Source: Locusta migratoria
Lineage: Eukaryota; Arthropoda; Insecta; Orthoptera; Acrididae
NCBI GenBank assembly: GCA_026315105.1
Contig: CM048745.1
Location: 283,011,747-283,075,746, forward strand
DNA length: 64,000 nt
Direction of reading: 5' to 3'
The notes below the pieces were generated by a model. It searched no databases. It was not told the origin of the DNA and saw only the letters and a list, made by a program, of their open reading frames with translations. Below are positions 45,030-56,706 of the stretch, piece after piece. Within the stretch, counting starts at the first letter, position 1. Every line of letters begins with the position of its first letter. The position numbers were made by a program, and so were the translations under genes.

Positions 45030-46180
45030 ATTTTATTTATTTATTTTTTTAATGTCTGTGGCCTAGGCATATCAAGGACTGTCTTAATTTTGTCTGAAGG
45101 TGGAGTGAGGCCATCTGCTGACACCACATAACTGAGAAACACAAACGATGGCTGATGAAGTTGAGTCTTTTTGTTATTAAGTTCGATGCCGGCAGACTGT
45201 AAGAACCGATGGCTGATGAAGTTGAGTCTTTTTGTTATTAAGTTTGATGCCGGCAGACTGTAAGGTGTCAGTCATCAATCTAACATACTCTACACTCGAT
45301 TCTTTAGTGGGAGCAAACACAAGAATATCGTCCAAGAAGACAAAGCAAAAATTGAACTTCAACAGAGTCTTATTTATCCACCTTTGCCACGTCTGGTGTG
45401 CATTTTTCAACCCGAAAGGCAAACTTATAATGAAAGAGCCCGAAAGGTGTAGTGATGGCGGTTTTCTCTATGTCTTCAGGGACCATCGGGATCTGGTAAA
45501 ATGCCTGTTTGCAGTCTAACACCGAAAAATATATTGTACCTGCTAAAACTGAAATCAGCAATGTGCGGTACAGGGTATTTGTCAATGATGGTATGAGCAT
45601 TAAGTTTCATATAGTCCCCAACCATACAGTAAGTACCATCTTTCTTAAGAACGAAATGAACAGGGCTCACCCAACAGCTGGAAGAAGGCTCAATAATTCC
45701 CTTATTTTGGAGATTGGCTAATTGTTTTTTCGCGATCTGCATAAACTCAGTTTTCAACCTACGAGGGCAGAGAGAAATCGGCGGGCCATCCGTTAAGCAG
45801 AGTTTGTGTTGTGTTCCATCTGTAACTATGGCAATGCGACACAGAGTACAGCAGTCTAATGTCTGTGACGTATCACAGGCGGCGGCCGCTGAGCAAAACA
45901 TAGGTGCTTCAGACACGCGGGTACAGGTGTGCCAACTGCCGGCCTCCAAAGTATCATCATGCGGGTGGGGCAGAGTCAGGTTGTTACACTTGCATTTAGT
46001 ACTAGGCATAACCACAGGTGCCGCTGAAGGCAATGGTTGGCAAGAGATAACAGCTGATGTGGAAATGTCAAAAACACCAACAGGCGTAGGCAAAAGTTCC
46101 GAAGGCAAACACGAAATATGAGCACTTGGATATTTACAGTCACTGTTCAAAGAAGTACGAGAGTAAGAAGCACAGTTCAA
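45030..46180 (-). pseudogene. Gypsy reverse transcriptase, degraded
   Basis: Motifs in order: MQIAKKQLANLQNKGIIEPS, SPVHFVLKKDGTYCMVGDYM (normally RxCGDYR), VLDCKQAFYQIPM (normally DLxxAYxQIP), TPFGLFHYKF, MPFGLKNAHQTWQRWI and FCFVFLDDILVFAPT. FLDD replaces the usual YxDD. A 61-bp duplication (45146-45267) and an (ATAAA)n expansion (about 45014-45050 on +) lie in the thumb region. Confidence 0.88.
45146..45267. repeat. 61-bp tandem duplication inside Gypsy pol
   Basis: cgatggctgatgaagttgag starts at 45146 and again at 45207. The two units differ by one base in the first 55 (ttcgatgcc / tttgatgcc). It shifts the reverse transcriptase frame. Confidence 0.92.
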
Positions 46181-46314
46181 AACATGTGTAAAGTCTGGCG
46201 CAGGGGCCGGTTCACTGGAAACACACTTACTAACCTTGTGAGTGTGGGCGGAGAGGCCATCTCGAACAGCAGGAAGGCGTTAATGAGCTTCAGAGAACTC
46301 GGCATATACCTTCT

Positions 46315-47047
46315 TTATGTCGAGCATATTCTCCAAACATTCGATACGTTGAAGCAAGCGCTCGAGGCACCGGTTGAGAAGAGCACAATGTCAATAGATA
46401 ATTGAAAATGCCTGATGAAGTAAATGCCAAGTATAGGTTCGTCGACTGGTGCAACGAGAAATGTCCACTTTAAGGCACAGTCAGAGGATAACCGCAAGGT
46501 ATGTTTATAATAGCCTGAACACTTCAGGTCTGTCAAATCGGTGAATCTTCCCAAAGACAAGCGAAGGTGGCAACAAAGATACATCGGCACCATTGTGAAC
46601 TAGAAATTGAGTGCGCGAAGCAAGGTCCTGTAGGTAAATACGGCCTGAATGTTTACTGCCCCTCTGACACAGAATGTAAAGTCACAATGTCCTGGCACCT
46701 ATTTTTATTGCAGGGGGCAGCGCTGGAGTCTACCTGCGAGATGTGTTTGGGTGCTGGCAAAGAGATCTACAGTGCCTTCCTTCAGCCCCGAAACGATAGT
46801 GAAAGTAACACCACCGATGACACAAGGGTAACCCAGTAGCAGATTCCTCAGAGAGAGGTGGTGAATTGCTGCTTGATGGACTAGCGAAGGAGCCCGTTGG
46901 CAAAGGCGGTGGGTGAGGAGCAGCCAAGGTAGCAAAGCTGACGTTATTCTTGTTACCCGGAGCAGATGTGTTAGTATCTTGCTTGCGGCCACGGCCGCAG
47001 CCACGCCCAGCAGGTGTTTCCTTCTTGAAGGAGCCCGGGTCAAACAT
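46315..47047 (-). pseudogene. Gypsy nucleocapsid linker and protease, degraded
   Basis: A basic Gly/Arg stretch (GRGCGRGRKQDTN) at about 47000 lies where the nucleic-acid-binding region is expected. No clear CCHC knuckle. The protease C-terminal part is seen at 46593-46315 as DEPILGIYFIRHFQLSIDI, matching the PILGxDFLxxF motif. The DTGA catalytic motif was not found in an open frame. Confidence 0.65.
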
Positions 47048-47074
47048 TAGGAGACATCTGATGCCACTATATGA

Positions 47075-48130
47075 CTAGTAAGCTGCATAAACTTTATCTG
47101 CAGATTCCAGTGTTTGGTTGAGCGGTGCAGAAGGGGCCTGCGACAAGGTCAAACTGACGTGGCTCAGTAATTTGAACATCCAAATGGTCAGCAGTGCATC
47201 ATCGGGGAACAAGGATGGAGGAGCAATTGATTGTAAATGTCTCCACAGCTGTGAAGGCGTTTTCTTATCCATCAATTCTCCATGTAGGATCTTCCTGATA
47301 GTGTCGGCATTTGTGCGACCCAAGCGGTGTAGAATAGTAGCCTTAGTGTGGTTGTACCAGAGTGGGCGAGAAGGCTAGCTGACAAGGTCGCAGATCAAAT
47401 CATCGAATTCGAACAGATTTGACATAACACATAGGAACTTGATCGCATCATCGAACCCATAATCCTCAAAAATATCTTCAGCCACTTTAAACCACATAGC
47501 AGCTTGTTGGAATTTGAATGGTGGCAGTTTGGGCAGGTGGGTAAGTGTGCATAAGTTACTTGCTGCATTGACTGGGTTGATATCTTGTGGATGCAGCTGA
47601 AATTCCACTCAGCGAGCAGGAAGAGAGGAGTACACTATGGCGTAGTGAGATTATGTGAAGTGCATGGCATCATGGGGCATGGGATCTGTTTTTGCAGCAT
47701 GAGCACATGTTGAACACCCAATGTGTGGCAACAGGCCTAGGTGAGCTGTAGGAAATGTCAAAAACAACACTGTCCTGAGGCTCCACATATTGCCGGTATG
47801 CATAGTTCATGGAATTATTGAAAGCAATAAGCGAAGGAGCACTCGACAAAACGAATAACCCATGCGCAAAGCCATCACTGGCGCGGAGAGATACATCCAA
47901 GGTGTGTTTGAAATTAAACCGCTGACTGGGGCACGTGAAAACTTATTATGAAGGTCAATGTTCACATGCTCCTGATTAATGGAATGCAGGGCTGGAGTCA
48001 ATGCACTTCTGGCAAGGACCGAATTTGACGATTTGGACAAGTCGGGGCTTGTGAATTCAGAATCAATGTACATGTCGTGCTGTGGTGGTAGGGCTGATGC
48101 AGAGCCGAATTGAGGCTGAATAGAGTACAT
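47075..48130 (-). pseudogene. Gypsy gag, degraded
   Basis: Pieces in several frames: an N-terminal piece at 48130-47807; 47608-47375 with KLPPFKFQQAAMWFKVAEDI, the PPFW...LWFxxxE start of the capsid in this Gypsy group; and 47323-47075 with GELMDKKTPSQLWRHLQSIA, equal to the conserved GDxKPSxLLRxM region. Gln replaces Trp in PPFW. Confidence 0.8.
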
Positions 48131-48301
48131 CTGATGAGTCTCAGCCGAGGTAAAGTTGTGCTGGTCAATTGCGGGGACTCCCGGCGGTGGTTGGAGCTAT
48201 GAAACAGCTGATGGCAGCAGATAGCGCGGATCCATGGCTGCAGTGTAGCCGGCCTCACAGCACAGATGAACCACAAAATACCGATGCGGAAGGCACTAAA
48301 C

Positions 48302-48716
48302 CAGAGGTGGGCACAAATCGGCTCAATGAGCAGTGCTCCGGATCAGTCCGGAAAAAGAGCAGCGTTCGCGCTCAGCCGGTAGTTATCCTAGTTGCCGCTA
48401 GAGGTCTGCATGCTTGCTGGTGAACATAGTTGTGTTAGTTACTTATAAACATAATAGTATTTTTCAGGAGATACCCCTAGCAGTGGAATCTGTTCATTTG
48501 AGTTGGATACTAAAGAGTTTGCAGTATTATCTTTATAAGTTATTTTATAATGCACTCAGCCAGGTGCATTTCTGCGGCTACGTTAGCGCGTTGGCTGCGT
48601 ATAACACCATCTTGTCTTTTCAGCAGGAACTACATGATGGACGCCAGCTGCTCGCAGCTCTGCTCCTGCTCAGGTAGGTGGCTCCGAGAGTGCGGCTCAC
48701 TCATTGCCCACCTCTG
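48302..48716. mobile_element. hAT-type MITE in the Gypsy 5' leader, 415 bp
   Basis: Ends cagaggtgggca... and ...tgcccacctctg, with further inverted similarity (ggctca / gagcc). Flanking 8-mers cactaaac (48294-48301) and cactacac (48717-48724) form an 8-bp target duplication with one mismatch. It splits the Gypsy leader between the LTR and gag. Confidence 0.88.
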
Positions 48717-48776
48717 CACTACACTTTCGAAATGAACTTGTTCGCGACGAAATTGAAATGAAATCGGGGTCACTAG

Positions 48777-48964
48777 TGAGGGGATAGGTGCAGTTCAGTT
48801 ATGAATGTGGTATCCCCCCTTAATACATTTATTACTCTATATCAGTACAGATGATGTTAACACTTCAGATACAAGAGACCGACTGCTGGAAATCCCGGTC
48901 AGTCTGAAAGAACATCCACCAAAGATAACATAACATGGCTATCGATCACGGGATTGACGCCACA
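48777..48964 (-). repeat. Gypsy 5' LTR, intact
   Basis: On the - strand it begins tgtggcgtcaatcccgtgat and ends ctatcccctca. 188 bp. About 85-90% like the split 3' LTR by eye. It contains the uninterrupted sequence ctgtactgatatagag that equals the RTE insertion site in the other LTR. Confidence 0.9.
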
Positions 48965-49235
48965 TATTGTTGAACTGATCAGCTATCTCTAGTCCCTCAC
49001 TTTCCAACTTGTGTAACAACTGTTTTATTATAGAAGTCAAAAAACTTTCGAACTTTCTGGATTCTAATTTATAGAAAAATATATATTGTCAGCAACTTCA
49101 ATCACATTTAAACTTTCTTTTTCAACACACAAAACACAATTCGTACTGACACCAGCTCCCTCATCATTACAAAATAGTCGATACCAGGAATGATCACATT
49201 CAGCTCCTTAGAGATAGAGTATCGTATAATTCAAT
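48965..49235 (-). pseudogene. hAT-like transposase relic, 5' part
   Basis: Reads CDHSWYRLFCNDEGAGVSTN and CVLCVEKESLNVIEVAD, then (shifted) FESFLTSIIKQLLHKLESEG and LEIADQ up to the Gypsy LTR. It is in the right order and strand to be the other half of the relic at 38430-38875. Start and zinc finger are not visible. Confidence 0.5.
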
Positions 49236-49249
49236 ACAAACATGGGGAC

Positions 49250-50159
49250 AAACTGCTTAATCTTTAGCTTGCTAATTAGTGAGACGACGGTTATCTGTAA
49301 TGAAATGTTCAAAATGTACTGTGAGTATACAGATTAATAAAGTGTGTGTAGGGATCAGACTGAGTAATTTGGTGGAACTTTGATGGTTAGTGAGTAAAAT
49401 AATGTGTTAAATTACGTATTGCTTTCCAGAACATTCTAAACAAATCTACACTGAAATAATGAATATAGGAAAGAGACTGCCATCTGAAATAACTGATTTA
49501 TGTCTTTAAATGTCCTTTAAAGAATTACCAATCCGAAAATCTGTGAAACAAATAAAAAAAAAAAAAAAAATAAAGCAATGTTTAACGCAATCTGAACTAT
49601 ATGAAATGATGTAATATTTTGTGAGTAACAAAAGTATTCTCCATTTTAACACTTTGTTTTAATTATTCCCTGTATATAGACACTATGGAAATGTTAGGAG
49701 CATTGAAATCCACGTATGTAATTAATTAACCATTAATAACATTTTCACATTGTTAATTGATGTATGTATTTGTATTTGTGTGATTCAATGCAAAGAAACT
49801 GTTAAATTATATCTATACATTAACTCAGCTTTGTGTAATCTAATATGTGGTGTAAGTAAAATCATTTCATGTTATACTTGCTAATTGTAATTCAATTAAT
49901 CCCATTATTGTAAACAATATATTTGTAGTAACAATTGTTAAGGGATCTATATATAGCAATGCCAGAGGGCACTCAGTAGTTGTGTTAAGTAAAATGGAGT
50001 GGAAGAGAGTAAGTTCATTATGTTCTGATTGTAATGTTGGTGCTTCTGAAATAAGGCATTTGTTTTTTGAGAAAATTGTAATGAGACTGTTATGATGATT
50101 AAAGACTAGGAGAATGGATTGCTGGATTGCTTTATTTGAACAATACACACCAGGACACT
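49250..50159. other. Intron sequence without recognisable gene
   Basis: AT-rich, with an A15 run at about 49555-49570. No domain in the short open frames. Confidence 0.5.
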
Positions 50160-50169
50160 AAATACAGTG

Positions 50170-51426
50170 GGGCAGAGATTAGCCTGCTTAGCCATAACAG
50201 GCGGAATTAGCAGCACACCAACTGCTGGGATGGAAACCATGCTGGATATGCCCCCATTACACGTTTGGGTCAAGATGGAGGCAGCGGCTGGTGCATACAG
50301 CCTCAAATCTGGCAACAACTGGAACTCTTCGGGATATCCAGAATCACACACTAAAATAGTGAGTGAGGTAGGTTGGGGAAGTGCCAGCCGGCTATATTAT
50401 AACCCCATACTGCTTCAACAAGCCTTTCAATATAACAATTGGAAGCAGGGGGCAGTGGGAGGAAATAGTTCGACACCGTACGGGGGATATTGTCTAGTTC
50501 GCTGACGGGTCAAAATCGGACCAAGGTGTTGGGGCTGGGGTATATGGGGTGCAGCCAAGACTGGAGGGCGTCATCTCTCTAGGAAAACTGGCCTCAGTAT
50601 TCCAGGCCAAAATCACTGCCATCAGGGTGTGCGTGGTGGAGAATTTGCATAGGTGCTACAAAGATCGTAGCATCTATATCTATTCAGACAGCCAGGCAGC
50701 CCTGAGATCACTGGCAGTTCCTGCAACAAGGTCTAAAATTGTTGCAGAATGTCACAGGGTTCTGGTGGAGCTAGGGGAAAGCAATAGAGTAAACCTATTG
50801 TGGGTCCCTGGCCACTCGGGGATCAGTGGCAACGAACATGCCGACAGATTAGCCAGGATGGGGGGCAGAGACTCCATTTATTGGAGTGGAACCTGTCCTG
50901 ACAATCACCAAGGCAATGATCAAATTGGAGCTACGTAACTGTCTCAGAAAACAGCACGTAGAATATTAGACCAAAGACCATCAACAAAAACATGGCAAGG
51001 CAATGATGCCCATGCCATGTTTTAAAAGAAGCTCTGCAATACTGGGTCTGAACAGGAGAGAGATTAGACTCATGGTTGGATTGCTGACAGGCCATGGGAA
51101 TTTCAAAAAACACCTACGTACAATGGGAATAACAGAAGAGGACCCTAAATGTAGGATCTGTGATGATGGTGATGAAACTGCATCACATCTAATCTTCGAA
51201 TGCATTGCATTGGAGAATAAAAGGCACAGAATATTTGGGACAACCAGACCCGAAGAAATTGTGTCTAATAAAGAATCAGTAAAGGGACTCCTTGCACTGT
51301 TCAAGGGCATTGGTTGGCTTTACTAGATATACAGGGAGTGATATCGCACAATAAACTTAGTTTCGGAGCGGGCAGTGGTGGGTTGGTCCAAGACTGTTTT
51401 GGCTTCCCTGGAAAAATCAATCAATG
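50170..51426 (+). mobile_element. RNase H-bearing LINE, copy 3, 5'-truncated
   Basis: Begins in the reverse transcriptase thumb (RLACLAITGGISS) and carries RNase H: a GSKSD-like first motif in a broken frame at about 50503, IYSDSQAAL and NEHADRLARMG. It ends with the CRICDDGDETASHLIFEC zinc motif and the tail aatcaatcaatg. The target duplication is aaatacagtg (50160-50169) and aaatgcagtg (51427-51436), one mismatch. Frames 50167-50505, 50549-50938 and 51003-51326 are separated by stops or shifts. Confidence 0.9.
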
Positions 51427-51779
51427 AAATGCAGTGAGGAGATAAACCCCCGAGTATAAAAGATAAGTACAACTTGATGTGTTACCTGAAACTTAAATCA
51501 TTTCTCACAATTTATGCTTTGAGAAAAGACAGTGAAAAGTCAAATGTGGTTGAGGAGCTGGGATATTGTGTATATATAGATATTATACTGTGTCTATGTT
51601 TCAGGTTGATGTATTAAATTACCCCAACATATTGTATACCAAGGAATCAAAGATGGAGTAGAAACTGGAATAATGAAAATTTAAATAAAAAAAAGCTGAA
51701 AATCTTGGATTTGGAAGTGGAGACTTGGATTTGGCTGGACCACCGCTGGTCAAGAATTCTAAGTGTTTATTTACTCCGA

Positions 51780-52758
51780 AAAACCCTACAAACTATACCA
51801 GGAACCTCTACGCCATGGCAGCTCGTTTCTTTGGATGTCGTTGGCCCATTTCATCAATAATAGATACATTCTCTCTATCATTGACCATTTCTCCAGATAT
51901 CTAATATTAGTGCATCTCACAGACATGACTGCAGAGACAGAGCCCAAGCATTTTTTAACCACATGATACTGCCTTTTGGAAACCCAGAAGATATTCTTAC
52001 TGACAGAGGATCAAGTTTCATGTCCACTTTATTTGTTCAAGTTTGTAAACTACTGAGAATTAAGAAATGGCGAACAACGTCCTTCCACCCTAAAGCCAAT
52101 GGTGGGGTAGAGAGAGTGTGTTAAACCATAGTCAAAATGTTATCTCATTGTGTGAATAGCATGCACACCAACTGGGATAAGTATATAACTTTCATAGTGT
52201 CAGCGTATAACAGCAGAATATATGAAACAACAGAGCATACCACGTACGAGGTCATTTACGGACACCCTATGAATTCTCCTTTCAAATTAGACAAATTACC
52301 TCCTGGTGTAGATGTTCAAGAGGTTATAAACCTGGCCCATCGCTTGAAAGCCATTTGGAAGAAGATGCAAAATAACAATAAAAGAGCCACTGCTTGTCAA
52401 TTGCAGTGTGGAAAGAAAGGAGCCACCTTACTCACTTACCAGACTGGGGATTGGGTATTGTTGCAAAATTAAAAAGGGACAAACTAAAAAATTCACTCCT
52501 TTGTTTGAGGGGCCATATCAGATCATACATTTGATGTCACCTGTTAATGCAGAATTGCAATTATCTGGCAGTTCCATCGTCGTACATTTCGACAGATTAA
52601 AATTGTATCATGGGCAAGTGACACCAAACCCATCTGCTGCAGTTTCAGCCGCACCTAGATTGGCTGGTCATTCGAGAAAAACTGGAAAAAAGAAAGCCCC
52701 ACTTCCCCCTAAATGTAGTGAATATGCATTAAGGCCCAAGCATTCCTGTGGACTATGA
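51780..52758 (+). pseudogene. Second Gypsy-type integrase fragment
   Basis: Broken frames show YILSIIDHFSRYLI (first Asp), EDILTDRGSSFMSTLF (second Asp) and TSFHPKANGGVERVC (Glu). Then follow SAYNSRIYETTEHTTYEVIY and HPMNSPFKL, and a C-terminal stretch LFEGPYQIIHL ending HFDRLKLYHGQV. This matches the integrase end of insect Gypsy/errantivirus-like elements. Stops and frameshifts prevent function. No LTR pair was found. Confidence 0.85.
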
Positions 52759-54373
52759 TTCTGTGATTGATGGTGTTGTGTGCTCTTTGACAGCACACGA
52801 ATAGAATTGGTATCAAAATGTTTAAGCCAGTTCACATGTGCTATTTCGCATTCCTTTTTGTTTGAAGTAATACCACTGCCTACTATATATGTTTTGCTTA
52901 TGATTAAATTTAAGTTTCTCCCAACATGTAAACTAGGATGTTTCAGACTGCAAAATGTAGTCAGTATACCGGTACCCTTTTCCCTTTAATGTGAACCATT
53001 ATTCCTTCATTTTCCATTAGAAATTTCATTGTTGCAATTGTGGACACAATAATGGAAGGAACATGAGCTGCAACATAGAAGTAGAGTGTTTAAATTGATT
53101 GCCTCACGTCCACAGCAGACAGCCCTAGCCGCACCGTATTGTTACAAGGCTGCGAGGCATCACATGGTCATTATCCATTGCCTCTCCCCCCCAAGCAGTC
53201 ACACCACTCATAGCCTTCCACTGCTGCATTTGACACTGTCAGCTGTATAGCTCACATGACCCACACCTGCCACACTGCGACTGTCTGGCATCAGTCCCTC
53301 CGTACTAATCTCCTGTTTCGGAAAATCATCACTATAATTGAAACACATATGTAATTGTTCTTGTAAATGTCAAACCATTTCATGTAATGCTTCCTACCTG
53401 AGGCTATTCTATATGATGTGTTGTAGAAAAGCAGAACATCTTCTAAAGCCAATGATATACCCAGTACTATTGTTATGTTCTATATGGCACAAATTTATTT
53501 GTCGTTTGATCCTTTTCCTCTAACCATAAGATACTTTTGAAGATAATAGACATTCGAATTTTATATCTCTGTAACTTCATAGTCAACATTGCTCACTACC
53601 TTTGGATGCTCAATGTGCTGAAGGTATAATTCCTGAATTGTAAAATAAATACCTACCACAATTGGGGCTTGGTCACCTTTTGCGTATTTGATCATTGCTC
53701 TCACCCTACAAGTTTTATACAGTAACTGTGTTAACACCACAGCAGCCCGCCCAGGTTGGATTATTGTGCAATCATCCTACTCAGTCAGCTCAGCCAGCCA
53801 TCCGCATTCGTCAGCTAATTCCAGATTGACAATGCTCTGCCACCCTATTACTGTACCCCGTGATTGTAGTTGCCAGTGAGCTTCCGACAAATAGCAACTT
53901 AGTAGTCTTATTATCTGTATTGGTATGTGACTGGGGCTACTGCCTTTCCAAGTTCAGCGTTCTGATTCTGGAGTGCTTTCTGAAAGTATAGACTACATAC
54001 CATCCCCATTTCATGGAAAGTGATTGGACAACATGTTCTTTGGAAAACTGCAGATAGCCTAGCAATAAGCCAGGACCAGCAATTGCATGCTGCAGTATCG
54101 GCCACAGAGTTGCAACATTGCACCATAACAACAAATTATTTGTGCCATTTAATTCTCAGTGCTAACATATCAGCCTGTGAGGTAGCACTGTTCCTGGACA
54201 AAGCATGTGCACCCCTATGTCCACGTGACATAATTAAATTAACAAAACCTGACTTCAGCAGTGTTTCCACTAGCTGACTGTATGCTCTACCAGAACCAAC
54301 CACTGTTTACATAACATGTTAAGACTTACACCTTGTATCACACACTTACCATGTCAAGCTCTTAGAAGGTGGA

Positions 54374-54751
54374 TTGCTGGTCAACAGTTCACATTGTCAC
54401 ATTGTTTCTCCTACATCCAAAGTACCTGCACAGTTGCACTATCACTACAATATGAGCATGCAACCATTCCTGCTCCAGTTACCCACTGCTGTGCTTGCAT
54501 CCACCAACTGCTTGAAAATTCCTCACTTTAATAATTCCTATCCCCGCCACTTGCTAAACAAGTTAGTAGAATGTGAGAAAAGCCAAATTAGCATGGACCG
54601 AGCCATAGCACACATAGATGACTGGCATGCCCAGAATTACCATAGGACTGTGATGCTACTCAGTACTACACTACCTCCTCTTACCTTGATCATGGTTGCA
54701 CTAATTGTATGGGTATTATATCGAAAGGGATGCTGCAGCTGGTTCAGATGA
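54374..54751 (+). pseudogene. Possible envelope-like C-terminal remnant
   Basis: 125 codons open, about 1.6 kb after the integrase end, where insect errantivirus-like elements carry an env gene. The last 30 residues hold one strong membrane segment (LTLIMVALIVWVLY) followed by a short basic, Cys-containing tail (RKGCCSWFR), the shape of a type I membrane protein end. Upstream sequence (52760-54370) shows no intact frame. The identity is inferred from position and shape alone. Confidence 0.45.
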
Positions 54752-55001
54752 AACAACCCTGGAATGGTTCCTGAACCCCAGCCGTATGGCACATTCCATA
54801 AGTGAAATCTTGTATAAAGGTATGGTCCTCCCTTATTTTTAAGATACATTAGTGCTAAGAATATATATTTTTGTAACCTATTTTGCATCTCCAAATAGAT
54901 TAATTTAGACCCTCAGAATCTTGTTATATTTGTGCATATCTCTTGTCGAGAAAGTCACTATTTTGCACTTAAAGGATAACCAACCATTCTGTAAAATTCC
55001 T

Positions 55002-55145
55002 CTTTGGTAACTGACATTAATATGGTAACATAGTGTGTACATCCTTCAGTTAGGTACTCACACATTAGTTGTAACTTTGGTAACTGACATTAATATGGTA
55101 ACATAGTGTGTACATCCTTCAGTTAGGTACTCACACATTAGTTGT
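55002..55145. repeat. 73-bp tandem duplication
   Basis: ctttggtaactgacattaat starts at 55002 and 55075. The two units are identical by eye over about 70 bases. Possibly within the remains of the preceding retroelement. No coding content. Confidence 0.92.
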
Positions 55146-56430
55146 GTTTTTTGTTTATGTTGCCTGATGCAGATGTAGGTACTCTTATGTTGTTAAATGT
55201 TTCGAAGACTTAGCAAGATCATAAATAGAGCACTATTCCTATTATGCATAACTTTGGCTTACCCTATCTTAATTCTGTAATTCTTATTGGGTATTGCCCA
55301 CCCCTGCTGCATTCATTATAACCACCTGAGGAGGCACACTGCCACACAAATGGGCACCTCGCTAAGGCAAGTGTGAAAGTGTTTCAGCCCCTTGCTATTC
55401 CAGTCATCAGCTGACTGCCAGCAGCCAGCACCTTCTGACTTCACCAACCAACATGCTACTGGGGCACTACTACTGGCCATCCCACCCAAACCTTTGTGAG
55501 CCAATCAGGGCACTCTTGACTTATGCCACAACTCAAGAGAAACAATTTGTACTAGTCTATCTAACCATTTCTATGTATAAGTGTGAATGTAATTTGTAGT
55601 CATAACCCTGTAACAGACCCCTTTTATCCACCGTCATGAACCAAGGACGTTTTTATTGTAATTTCACTAATTTGGGGGAAGAGTGTACGCCAGCGGAGAA
55701 CAGCAGTATTATATTTTTTTCTGTGACTTTCGACATGATTTGCCATGTCTTGCCGCACCTGCCTTAGGACAGCGGAGGCCGATGGCCTCTGCCATACATT
55801 TGCGTCACGTGTGCCACATTTTCACTAATGTGTGCATTCTGAATTCCCTGGCCTGAGTCAATTTGTGCTTGGCAACCGGTAAGTGTCGCCGACCCCTGCA
55901 ACAGCAGGCACAGAACCCGCTGATGAGTGCACCTGTATCAAAGTCCATGCCACGGATTGCAACCAATTGGAGCATGAAACACGCAGTTACATAGATTCAG
56001 CACTACTGGCTAGCTGTGAGATCATTACAGATGGTAAAGGGCTGTCTGTTGCCAGCTCTCGACCCAATAGCACACTCCCCACTCTGCAGCCCCCTGGGCT
56101 CATTTTCCTACTTGCACCATCATAATATTTACCTCTGTTGTACCACTGGTGGCTCTCCTCAGACCGTAATCTCAGAAATTGTATCCCCTTTTCTGAAATA
56201 TAACCATTTTGTCACACCGCAACACTCGTGTCCATGTGATTTGCTGGTCCTGTCAAATTCCATCTGGAAAATGCCCATAGCCTTTTCCTGTTCTTGCCAT
56301 ACCTGTACAGTTGCTTACATGCTTTCAAAACAGTGAAGCTTACCTTAAGGGCCTGTGCATTGTTATATATTGCATGCCAATTCAATTGTTGTCCAACATC
56401 TCCATCTGCTGAAGGTAGGTCTGCAGGGTG

Positions 56431-56706
56431 TTGTTGGGGAGAGGAGGGAGATGGATTCAGGAAAGAGGTTCTGGAAAGGGCAGTAGGATTTCAGCAGGAA
56501 TTAGAAGTCTTGTTGGACTTCTTAGATGGGAACATTCTGGCACCACACTAAATGAGGCATTCTGCTAGGTAGTTGTTTAGTGACACTATGATTCTTCCAC
56601 CTAAACATTGTGCCAGAATTACCCCAACCCAAAAGTCCAAAAGACTACCTATCCCAGCTGAAATCCTATTGCCTTTCCCAAATCTGTCTCCTTCCTCACC
56701 CCAACA
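56431..56706. repeat. Inverted repeat joining two Penelope-like fragments
   Basis: The left arm (56431-56546) starts ttgttggggagaggagggag. The right arm (56608-56706) ends as its reverse complement. Both share ggatttcagc, agtctt, ttggact and ttctggcac. The right arm continues into Penelope-like coding sequence. Confidence 0.75.

Larger units (their letters stand above)
38876..48964 (-). mobile_element. Ty3/Gypsy LTR retrotransposon with two nested insertions
   Basis: LTRs of about 188 bp (TG...CA) lie at both ends. The internal region encodes degraded gag, protease, reverse transcriptase, RNase H and integrase in that order on the - strand. A polypurine tract on the - strand (gggaggggggtgag) abuts the 3' LTR at about 42349-42364. 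The primer-binding region next to the 5' LTR reads ctagtgaccccgattt. Removing the RTE-like LINE and the MITE leaves about 6.4 kb. Flanking tetramers tagt and tatt are a possible imperfect target duplication. Confidence 0.9.

Noticed and set aside
55670..55700. Polypurine tract and LTR start (tttgggggaagag then tgtacgcc) of the second Gypsy-type element
   Set aside because: The pattern fits, but I found no second copy of the putative LTR, so the boundary cannot be supported.
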